A stretch of DNA of 64,000 bases from Prinia subflava (taxonomy: Eukaryota; Chordata; Aves; Passeriformes; Cisticolidae), in the NCBI RefSeq assembly GCF_021018805.1, contig NC_086266.1:8122001-8186000 (forward strand), in the 5' to 3' direction. Every line of letters begins with the position of its first letter. The first letter of the stretch is position 1. The notes under the pieces are model-generated. The model did not search any database and was not told the DNA's origin. It saw nothing but the letters and a program-made list of their open reading frames with translations. Shown here piece by piece: positions 35,833 to 45,640 of the stretch. Position numbers and translations under genes: made by a program.

Positions 35833-36620
35833 GCAACTTTTATTTTCACAAAAATCACCTTAGGATTGCATAGAAGTGTTCATGGAAAACATTTCAGCAC
35901 CTTGAAAAATTTCTTTCTCTACTGGAAAACTGAGGAACTAAAACCTAAACCCTCATTTTCTTACCTTCTTTTAGCTTTCTTTCTGAAATAATCTGTGTTT
36001 GTGTTTCTAATGCCTCACAGAGTGTCATTTTGTGATTATCTGATGGAAGAAAAAATGATTTGGTTTTCCTAAGTTCTAATACTGGATTGTTCCTGATACC
36101 TCTAAGAACAGGTTGTTTCTGAGAAAGTTTCATTTGTGTTGCTCCCTAAACTTCACAACCAGAGGAAAAATCTTTACGTGAGCAATACTTGTTGTTCTGG
36201 TGCTCATTAGACAGATCACCCTGGTCCTTTCCCAGCCAAAACATCTCAGCCTTCTACAGAATTTTTGTTCCTTTGAAATGGAGTCAGACTCTCTACCCCT
36301 TAGGAATACTGATTTGGTTTGGGTGGGGTTTTAAAATTATTTTTATATCATTATCATATAATAATATAATAATAATAAATTATATAATAATATAATATTA
36401 TATATGTGATATTCTATATTAATAATATACGTTTTTATTGGGATAGTGGTTTTGTTTGATTGGTTGGTTGTTGTTGGGTTTGTTTTGTATTATTATTTTC
36501 TAGAAGTCTCTAAGCAGAATTTTAAAAAGGAAAGCCAAAAGCGCATTAAAAAAAAAAGTGCATGAAATCATCAGGGATTGATGTGACATTTATCAGGTAA
36601 TTCTGGAACTCACCACCTTC
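35830..36620. other. AT-rich block of foreign composition with an exon-like segment
   Basis: About 0.8 kb much richer in A and T than everything around it. On the minus strand a 181-nt segment (36145-35965) is flanked by an acceptor-like TTTAG and a strong donor AAG|GTAAGA. In frame it reads about 60 residues of ordinary-looking protein (for example LCEALETQTQIISERKLKEG) with no stop. I do not recognise the protein. It may be a stray exon in an inserted genomic segment, or chance. A TA/TAA repeat lies at 36334-36430. Confidence 0.35.
36334..36430. repeat. (TAA)n/(TA)n microsatellite, degenerate
   Basis: ATAATATAATAATAATAAAT followed by TATATAATAATATAATATT words, almost pure A/T over about 95 bp. 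Confidence 0.9.
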
Positions 36621-36641
36621 GTTTCAGCTTTTTCCAGCCAT

Positions 36642-36795
36642 AGGCCAGCCTGGCCTTGGACACTTCAAGGGATCCAGGGGCAGCCACAGCTGCTCTGGAC
36701 ATCCTGTTCCAGGGCCTGCCCACCCTCCCAGCCAGGAATCCCTTCCCGATATCCAATCTAAATTGCCCCCACTTCACTTCAAAACCATTCACCCT
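36642..36795 (-). mobile_element. CR1 LINE internal 3' fragment
   Basis: Inverted CR1 body lacking its terminus: CCAGCCTGGCCTTGGACACT, CCAGGGGCAGCCACAGCTGC, CCTGCCCACCCTCCCAGCCA. Confidence 0.85.
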
Positions 36796-39700
36796 TTGTC
36801 CTACAAAAAACACATTTGTTCCCGTAAAGCCTGGAGGAGCCAGGCTGGGACAGAGGCTCTCCCTGACCTGAGACAGCCCCGCTGAGGAGCAGCAGCATCT
36901 TCAGCCCTGATCCTCCTGGAGCAGAGAAGGGGAATTAGCAAAAAGCAAATCAAGGAATAATTCCAAGTGTCAAAGCCACTTGATGAAATTGTTTTGCTTC
37001 TGGGAGACCCGCGGGCAGAAAAGCTCTCCTGAATAAATGAGCCTCCTGCTCCAGTCTCAGATTTATCCCTGAACCACCGGGAGCTGTGGATACGCCCGGG
37101 TATGGACGCACTGTCACCCTGTCCCATACCCCCTGTCACCCCACACCTCCATTCCTAGCTCCCCTGAGCCCTGCTCCTCCTCCTCACACCCCAGAGGAGG
37201 AAAAGCCCATCCCGCTGCTCTGCCAGGGCCAGGCAGGGGTTGGAGAGGATGCAGAGGGACAAGCCCCGACACCCACGGGTGGGCCCCGAGCTCCTCCGCG
37301 GGTGGCAGCTGCTCCGTGCCCTGGTTTTGTTCTGGGGACAAAGAATGGCGCAAGGACAGCGGCTCAGCTCAGCTCTCCGGGCGGGGACAAACCCGGGGTG
37401 AGGCCGGGCAGGCGGCTCAGAGCAGCCAGGAGCCCTCGCAGGGCGATCTGGTGACAGGAGAGCGCTTTGTCACCTTTCCTCCAGGGACAGCCAGTGCAGG
37501 GCTCAGCCGAGCAGCCAAAGCAGGGAAAGTTTATCCCGTCAGATAAACTCCAGTCCTTTCAGAGCAGACAAAGCTGAGCCCTCCCTGTGTCCCACATCTC
37601 CCGGGAATGGGATCAAAGCCACCCCGTGTCTCAGGTTATTTCTAACCCCATTTTCCCCATCCTAGCTGGCCCTCCAGTGCCCTCCTTGGTGGTCTGGGCC
37701 ACTCAGAGCTGGTGGTCAGAGCTTTTCCTCCCCTCGGAGCAGCCCAGAGATCACTGCCCACCCCTGTGTGGCCCCATGGCAACACCCATCCGAGGGGAGC
37801 TTGGTCTGAGGAAAAGCAGTCAAAGCTTGGAAGAAAGGCCCTGAGATGGGCTCAGCCCTCACGCCTGTCGTGGCTTCCTGGCTGTCCTGGTCAGCAGCCA
37901 TGGGCTGGAGCCACCAGACTCATGCCAGGGGAGGGCCAAAGGTGCACGGCCAACTCCGCTGCCCCTGGGACACAAGAGACATTTCAAACTTCCCACTGAA
38001 ACAGCAGGACCAATAAGAGTCCAAATCCCTCTGGATGCACCTGCAGCGAGAGGAGAGGAGAGTGTCTGATAGGAGAGCTTGTAACAAACCCTCCAGGAGA
38101 GATTCCCCCCATTTTTCAGGGACAGGATAAGGAAATATCTGGGTGGGATGGTTTATTTCACCTTCACGTACAAATCTTTGCTGTCCTTTCTAACAGGGAG
38201 AATTCTTCCAGGCAGGACCAGGACCTTGGTGGGGAAAAAGGGTTTAGAACCCTGCAGGCCATGGGCTGACTCACGGGCCTTCCCAGATTGTCCTCTCTCT
38301 TCTCCGCTGTCCCTGAGGACATCAGCCACCAGCTGTGCCCTGAGGGAGCTGAAGGGCAGAGGAAGAAGAGGCTGATCCTTGAATTCCAAAATGCTGGGAG
38401 TCCATGCAGGAGGCAGAGAAGGGCTGGAGGGGGAATAGGTCCAGGGGGCTGGAAAGGGATACACAGAGGGAAGGATTAACCAGCCCTGCTCCGAGAACCA
38501 GAGCTCCAGGCCTTGGAGCTCCTGTGCTCCCAAGGGCAGCAGCAGCAGCTCCAGAGCAGCAAGGTCCCCACAAGGAGGTGCAGAAGTCTTTGGGATGGGA
38601 CTTTGGGGACAAATCTGGAGCTGCCCAGGCCAGACTGGCTGAGGTAGGGTTCAGCAAGGGCTCACCCCAAGCTGTGTGTGCGTGTGGCCGTGCCCAGCAG
38701 ATGTGTGAGGGGCTGAACCCTCCGTGACCCATTGCTGGGGGCCCTGGTGAGTGCCCTGAGCAATGCATTAACACCAGGGTGCAGCTGAGCCACCCTGCAG
38801 CTGAGCAGGGCTCCACAGGCTGCAGCTGCAGGGGGAGAGAAGGAACTGCAGGGAGAGCAAGAAGGGAGATTTCAGGAACCATGTGGTTTGGGATTTTCTT
38901 TCCTAAATCTGAAAACCTCCCAAGTGATGTGAGAACAGCCCAGCCAGGCCAAGCATGGGAGGGTCAGGAGAGCAAGGGAGGGTGGCAGAGCTCAGGTATG
39001 TGCTGCTCACAAGGGCATTGAGGAGAGATGATAATCTTTTCCTGATGGAAAGCTCCAGGATCCCAGGGGAAGCCTTGAGCATGATTCCCATCACTTCCTG
39101 AAGGGACTCATAGTCAGGTCAGTGCTGCCACAGCTAAATCCTGACCTGGGGCTATTCTGGGACTTGGAGCTCTTCATCCCTGTGAAAGCTCTTTCACCAG
39201 GCTGGGAACAATTCTATATCCACAAAGGGCTGTGGGTGATGGTGACTCAAAAATTTGGAGAGAACCGGAGATGGAACAATGGATTTGGAACTGGACAAGC
39301 CTGATACTACTGGGAAAAACTTCCAAGCTCCATATTTGTCCATCAGCTCTGAGCAGAGAGGCAAACAACCTGTGGAGCCTTGCACAAGGATTTTGGAGGT
39401 ATTTAGGGAAATATCCATTATTTAAATGGGAATAAAGCCCTTTCACTGGGGCAGAGCTTGTGTAAAAGGAGGGATCCAGATGTGCTGAGTGCCCCCTTGG
39501 AGTGGGGCTGCTTCCAGGACGATGAATTGTTGTAACCCCAGAAGCTGCAGGTAAGAGGAGAACAGAGCAAGGACAATATCCTGGATTACCTGTGCTACCC
39601 TTGGGGTGTGAGTGCAGCCAGATCTCACCTGCCAAAGAGCCCTTTACCCCCAGATCCACCTTCTCCGGGCATCCCAAGGTATTTAAGCTGAAATCTGGTT

Positions 39701-39814
39701 TCATTGATCCAGGCCTGAAATCGATGGGCAGCAGAGGGCTGAGCCACTGTCCAAATAAAGATAATACAAACAGCAATAAAATAGCACCATTGATTTTAAA
39801 ACTCCCCATCTAAG
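36796..39814. other. Gene-free stretch
   Basis: No gene or clear interspersed repeat recognised over about 3 kb. Confidence 0.5.
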
Positions 39815-40010
39815 GCTTTATAAAGTATTCATTAAATATCTATTAGGATAAATTGAAAGCATTAGGAACACGGGGAACTGGTTATGCAGATTTGCAAGTG
39901 TTTTTGGTTAATTTATAAATGCTGCATCCGCATGGACAGAGCAGGAGACGTTGATAATAATTACTCTGATCCGTTTTGTTACTCTCTGTAGAGCTGAAAG
40001 TTGTGGATAT
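39815..40010. promoter_or_regulatory. Candidate distal enhancer block
   Basis: AT-rich unique DNA with ATTCATTAAATATC, GTTATGCAGATTTGCAAG, TTAATTTATAAATGCTGCAT and GATAATAATTACTC. Several resemble POU or homeodomain sites. It lies about 16 kb upstream of the POU4 promoter. Confidence 0.33.
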
Positions 40011-40637
40011 CAGCGGCAGAAAGGGCTCCATCTCCTTCTCTCCTGGATTTGGAGGAGGTCAAGAAGCTGAGGAAGGCGGGTGAATTTTTCACCTCTGAGG
40101 AGGCACAAAGCCACATTTAGTGAAGCCTTTCAGCGGCGGGGGTGGGGGTGGCACCACTCGTCAGCCGGGCCGGTGGCTGCTGATTACACGCTCGTTAAGG
40201 CCCTTGAGAGGGTTACAGCTCCCAGCACATGCTGGCCCCTATCGCTTTCACCCTGGCAGGGAGAGGCTGCCGCGGTGACAGTGGGGTGTGTGTCCCCTTT
40301 CCGCAGGGCACCGCGGGACACAGCCCGTGCGGATTTAATGGTTGTCAATCAGCCACGGAGCCAGGACGGGGTGATGTCCCCACAGCAGAGGCTAGAAATT
40401 GGGATCGGGACACATCCCTGAGGAGCTGCTCTCGGGCTGGGACAGTCACTGCCAGCTGCAGCTGCAAGCAGGGAAAGTCACCCCAGGCTGCCTGTTGTGC
40501 AGGCAGAGCTGGGATCCCCCTTCCATAGCACCAGTGCCTAAAGACAATTCCAAACCGGCTGCCTGGGCTTTCCCTGGATATGGAGTGAGATGGGCAGGGC
40601 CAGAGTAGGATTTGTGTTGAGGGTCTCAGCATTAAAT

Positions 40638-41052
40638 GGACCTGGAGCTGCTGGAGCGAGTCCAGAGGAGGCCACGGAGCTGCTCCAGGGCTGGAGCCAG
40701 GCTGGGAGAGCTGGGGGTGCTCACCTGGAGAGGAGAAGGAGCCAGGGAGAGCTCAGAGCCCCTTCCAGAGAGCTGAAGAGGGACTGGGGACAGGGATGGA
40801 GAGACAGGACACAGGGAATGGCTTCCACTGCCAGAGGGCAGGGATGGATGGGAGATTGGGCAGGAATTGTTCCCTGGCAGGCCCTGGCACAGGGTGCCCA
40901 GAGCAGCTGTGGCTGCCCCTGGATCCCTGGCAGTGCCCAAGGCCAGGCTGGACAGGGCTTGGAGCAGCCTGGGACAGTGGGAGGTGTCCCTGCCATGGCA
41001 GGGGTGGCACTGGGTGGGCTCTAAGGTCCCTCCCAATACAAACCATTCCATG
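40638..41052 (+). mobile_element. CR1 LINE 3'-end fragment (long)
   Basis: From GGACCTGGAGCTGCTGGAGC through CAGAGCCCCTTCCAGAG and CCCTGGCAGTGCCCAAGGCC to AAGGTCCCTCCCAATACAAA. Forward orientation, one of the longest copies here. Confidence 0.93.
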
Positions 41053-41778
41053 AGTCTCTGCCTTGAGCCTTGTCCTGCGTGATTCCCTCTCCAGGAGTCA
41101 CAGAGGGACACCCAGAAACCACCTCCAGGACTTGTTCCTTGCAGGCAGTTCCAGGAGATGGAATCTCTGTGTCTCCAAGCCCTGGCCAGCCCAGGACAAG
41201 CTGCTCCCTGAACAGGTCATCGGGCACAGCCTCCTCACAAACAAGGCACAAAGGTTCCATTTAGTGCCCAGCTCCAGGAGGCTCAGGGAGGTGTCCTGCT
41301 CCTCTGTGCTCAGCGCTGAAGCCCTTGGCCTTACCTGAAGGTCAAACCACCTGTGAATAAGAATTACATCTATTGAACATAAATATCCTAAATGAGTCCT
41401 TTCTCAGGCTGTGTGAAGTGTGTGCATGGATTTACAGAGCATTACCTTCCCCACCACAGCTCCAGAGGGAGAGTTTGAGACATCTGGAAGGAGGGGGGAG
41501 TGGAGGGTGGTAACAAAAACCTTTTGCTCATGGACTGGTCACTCCTGCAGGGCAGGTTGGTCAGACAGCAGCCACCTCCGTGGGGTCCAGAAATCCTGAT
41601 GTTTCAGAGAGGCATGGTCCAAAACATCTGGGAGAGGGAGTCAAGAGTCCTGGTGGTCTTCCTAGGGCTGCTTTTGGGTGACACCCAGCATCCCTGGGCC
41701 TCAGCTTTCCCTCTATGAATCCCAGAGGAAATCCCATCCCAGCAGAAGGATGTTATGGAGATGAACCATCAGAGAAGC
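41053..41778. other. Gene-free stretch
   Basis: No gene recognised. Confidence 0.5.
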
Positions 41779-41855
41779 CCAGAATGGTTTGGGTTGGAAG
41801 GGCCCTCAAAACCACCCAGTCCCAGCCCCCTGCCATCCTTCCACTGGACCAGGGT
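41779..41855 (-). mobile_element. CR1 LINE 3'-terminal fragment
   Basis: Inverted CR1 end: CCAGAATGGTTTGGGTTGGA followed by CCCAGTCCCAGCCCCCTGCC. Confidence 0.88.
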
Positions 41856-41989
41856 GCTCAAATGGATGCTGAGAAAGCCTTGGGAGAACAGCATCAAACA
41901 GCCCATAACGCTTATCTTGCCTTTTAGCCCCTTCCCTTGATGTTCCTGCATTTCCTTCCTTCCCCATTCCCTGCTTTTCCTCTGTCTGA

Positions 41990-42175
41990 ATGCTCTGGAA
42001 ATACCTGGTTCGGTTGCTTTGTGAATTATTAGAGGCATTTACCATAGGCCCTCTCATTAATTATTCACAGCTGTTTTGTTCTGGGGCTCAGATGTAATTA
42101 ATGGCTCAATTAATATTTAAATATTAACTATTTTTAAAAACCCAAGACATCTCTGTTACGCTTGTCCATTGAGAA
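41990..42175. promoter_or_regulatory. Candidate autoregulatory enhancer: cluster of POU4-type sites
   Basis: AT-rich unique block about 18 kb upstream of the POU4 promoter. CTCATTAATTATTCA (42053-42067) is the complement of TGAATAATTAATGAG, which matches 14 of 15 bases of the POU4 consensus TGCATAATTAATGAG as I remember it. TAATTAATG (42095-42103) and CTCAATTAATATTTAAAT follow within 50 bp. Homotypic clustering supports binding by the gene's own product. No experimental evidence is available here. Confidence 0.42.
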
Positions 42176-43139
42176 ATAAAAGGCACGGCCAGTGAGGCTG
42201 GGCCAGGGAAGTTGCAGAGCACAACATGGAGTGAAAGGCTCGTGCTGGCACAGATCCCAGTGGGAAACAGCTCTGGGAGCAGGAGTTTGGGAAAGGGGAG
42301 CTGGATGGGCACAGAGCCTCACCAGGGGAGGCGGGGAGAGCAGAGCAGGAGGTTGGGTGTTTTTTGATCCTTGGGGAACCACTGCTGATACCCAAAATGG
42401 GAATTTCTCCACAGACTTACTGATCCAGAAACTCCCTGGATCCCGGGCCTTCCCAGGATTTCAGATTTAAAATCTGTCAAAACTGGGAATCTTGCTGGTG
42501 TTCCCATCACCTTCTCCTGCTCCATATCCCAACTGCCAGCAGAAGGAGGTGGAGGAAAATGGAACAAGAGATGCACTGATCCAGCCCAGGACTTGGATGG
42601 CAGAAATTCATGAGGTGTTATTCCACAGGTGGGGCTGCTGGACACCCCCACCTGCACAGAACTCTGGTGGGGTTTATGGTTTTACCACTTGGTACATTTA
42701 ATTTACAGGTGCATTGGGGAGAGACACGGAGCAATGCAGGAACTTGCATGGAAAAGGATGAGACTGGGTTTTATTGGAAAAGATGGCATTTGGAGAAAGG
42801 CAATGTGGGAGCCTGGCCTGTGCTGAATGGGATATTCCAGTTTTATTGCTCTGTAATGCTTGTGTTTTCACTGGATTATTTATAAAAAGAGAGAAAACGG
42901 TAAAAGCAAAATGAGTTTAATGAATCAGAATGAAGCTGATGTGGAACCAAAATAAAATACTCAGCTGTGATAGTAATAAACCCCAACTCCACTGCCATCA
43001 ACTCTGCCCACTTTAATTTGTCAGCCGGTTTCCCAACTGAAATTCCATTGGAACAGATTTCTCCCACCAACCCCAAGTGTCAGCAAAACAATGTTTCCCC
43101 ACAGAAGACTCAACCCAGGGGGAATTTTATTTTTCTCCG
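42176..43139. other. Gene-free stretch
   Basis: Unique DNA with no gene recognised. It becomes AT-rich at 42850-43060. Confidence 0.5.
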
Positions 43140-44150
43140 CCGGGGAACAGTGCAGGAATGTTTCCTTTCGCTCTGTCCCAGGCGTTTCTCATTCACTGAA
43201 CGTCTCGGGGTGCCCGGCGCTGACAGCCGGGATCCGGGAATGATGCTCGGAACAAAGAGCCACGGCCCAGACCCCTTGGCTGCTCCCTCTTCGCGGGGCT
43301 CCCGGACACGGAGCCTCCCGGGGATGAGGTTTACGCCACCGATCGGCTTTTTACTCCGGCTCAGCGGGCGGTCGGGGAGGTCAGAGCCACGGCCCGCAGT
43401 CTGACCCACGGAGAGGTTCCCCACGTCCCGGCGGCGCGGGCGGGAAGCCGCTGGTTCCCTCTGACGGGAATTCGCAGTGTGGGTTTCGTTCGTGCTAAAT
43501 AAAGCATTCCTGGAGCCAGGTACCTGCGGGTGGTTTCCGCCAGCTCCCGCTCGCATCCTGCTCATCCTCGGGCTGATTTACCACGGCAGCCCCGGCGCGG
43601 GCGCTGCCCGGGCCCGGCTCGCTCCGGCAGGCGCAGGGCTCAGCTCCTCACCCTGACATCTACGGTAGCACAGCGGCTGAATAATGCATGGCCGGGGCTT
43701 TGTGGAGGTGCCGTAACCCGATCCGCAGCGCAGGGACACACGGACACAACCGCGGCGGGGAAGCCTCCCGACAATGCGAGCCGCGGCCACCCGATCCCGT
43801 TCCTCGAGCACGGGCTGGTGCCCGGCCAATGGGTGTCTGCGGGAGGAAACGAGAGCCCGGCTCCTGGGGCGCTGCCTGACACTCGCTCCCCCCGGCGGCT
43901 CTCCCAGCGCGATGGGCGAAGGGCAGATGCTGCAGGAGCCACTCGCTGCCACCCTGCTCCTGCCGGCCCCCGGCCGCGGTGCCCGCGCTCTCCAGCTGGA
44001 GGGCTCTGGGCTTTCCCGCTGTCCTCAGCATCCCGCAGGGAATTAGGCACCCCAGCCTCCACCGGCACGGCCAGAGGGATCACCCCGCCCTGCCCCGGGG
44101 GAGAGCTGCGTTATCCGTGGCCTGTCTGGCGTCGCTGTGTCCTGTCCCTT
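43140..44150. other. CpG island, no exon recognised
   Basis: About 1 kb of dense CpG, about 19 kb upstream of the POU4 promoter. Long open frames on both strands follow from high GC and show no family motif. It may be the promoter of an unannotated non-coding transcript or an orphan island. Confidence 0.55.
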
Positions 44151-44905
44151 CAGGGAGCTCGCTACAAACACCAGCCCCTTCCTAAGGCTCGCGGCCTTCC
44201 AGCCGCATCCTTCTGCCTTTCCCTCACAAAAGCAGGCACAGCTCCTCTGCAGCCAGCTCCGAGCAGCGAGGAATTCCCCGGTGCCAAGGTTCACCGCAAA
44301 AAAGTCTCCATACTTCCATTTCTTTGGGAATCTCGGCCTCCATGCAGACACCTGGGATTTCCAGCTCCCCCTTTCCTTTCCCCGTGTTTCAGAGGCCTCG
44401 TTTCCCTTCTGGCTCCGTGCCACCTCGGCAGGGTCACAGAGTGACTCTGGGCACCGAGCTGCTCCCGGCACCACCACGGCAAGGGTTCCACGCCAGCCTG
44501 GGGTGCTCTCCAACATAACAGCGGTGGGGTTGTATCAGCACGGCAAGAAACGTGCGGCATGGACTGAATAATGATGGAACAAGCCCGGGTGCGCGATTGT
44601 CCCCGTCCCGGTGACCCCGGTGACGGGGCAGAGGTGGCCGTGCACGGCCCCGCCTGGCCCCGAATGCTGCTCACAGCTCGGGAGAGGCTCCGGGAGCCGC
44701 AGCATCTCACCTCCAACCCCACCGGGAGCCAGGTTCGGTGAGGTTGGAATAAAAATCAGTGCGGGTGGCTGGGAGGCAAAGAGAGGGGTCATCTCCCCCG
44801 GGAGCTGGGGGGAGAGCAGGGAAGGGATTCAACGACAGCGGTCACTGCTCCTGCCGCTGCCTTCTCGCACTGAATCTCGACCGAGCCTCGGATCCTTCTG
44901 CCAGC

Positions 44906-45196
44906 GTTTTAACCCGGGAACCTGTGCAGGGAAAGCTGGATCTGATCAGTTTAACCCGGGAACTCATTAGAGGGAAAGCTGGATCTGAGCAATTTTACTC
45001 TGGAACTCATTGCAGGGAAAGCTGGATCTCATATATGTAACCTGGAAACCCGTGCAGGGAAAGCTGGATCTGATCAGTTTAAGCCAGGAACTCGATGCAG
45101 GGAAAGCTGGATCTGATCAGTTTAAGCCAGGAACTCGATGCAGGGAAAGCTGGATCTGATCAGTTTAAGCCAGGAACTCGATGCAGGGAAAGCTGG
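44906..45196. repeat. Minisatellite, 43-bp unit, about 6.5 copies
   Basis: Each unit carries GCAGGGAAAGCTGGATCTGA then TCAGTTTAAGCCAGGAACTC. The last three copies are nearly identical and the first ones diverged, which suggests recent expansion at the right end. Confidence 0.95.
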
Positions 45197-45199
45197 GGC

Positions 45200-45640
45200 C
45201 GGACCCAGCGCATCTGGAGCCTTCAGCTGCACGGATTTCCATCTGCCCCTGGCTCGGGGCTGCAGCGCTGCTGCCGGCAGTTTCCACCTCGGAGTAATCC
45301 CGATGTAGAGCTATTCCTCCCCCCGCAAACCCGACAGCCGGCAGCTGGGACGGCCCTGCCCGGGCTTGAAAAGCCTTGATGGGGCGGGTTGGCCGCTCCC
45401 AGCGCCCACGGCCCGGCCCGGGAGCCGCCAGACGGGGCTCGGGGGGCTCGGGGGGCTCGGCCCGCTGCGTCACCGGAGCCGGCGTCAGCTGTCAGGCACA
45501 GGCACAAAGAGCCACCCTGGCTGCTGGTGGCCGCAGGGCTCACGCAGACGGCGGGGCCGGGCACAGCGAGGGGCCAGGAGCTGCGGGGATGGGTGGGAGG
45601 CGGAAAAACCGCAGCTCCTGCCCCAGCCTGCGCCAACAGC
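45200..45640. other. CpG-rich island next to the 43-bp repeat
   Basis: CpG-dense DNA including a small GGGGGCTCG duplication near 45440. No coding exon recognised. Confidence 0.45.

Noticed and set aside
43530..44444. 304-aa open frame on the plus strand
   Set aside because: A GC-rich island keeps frames open on both strands; no family motif, no promoter or splice structure that I can support.
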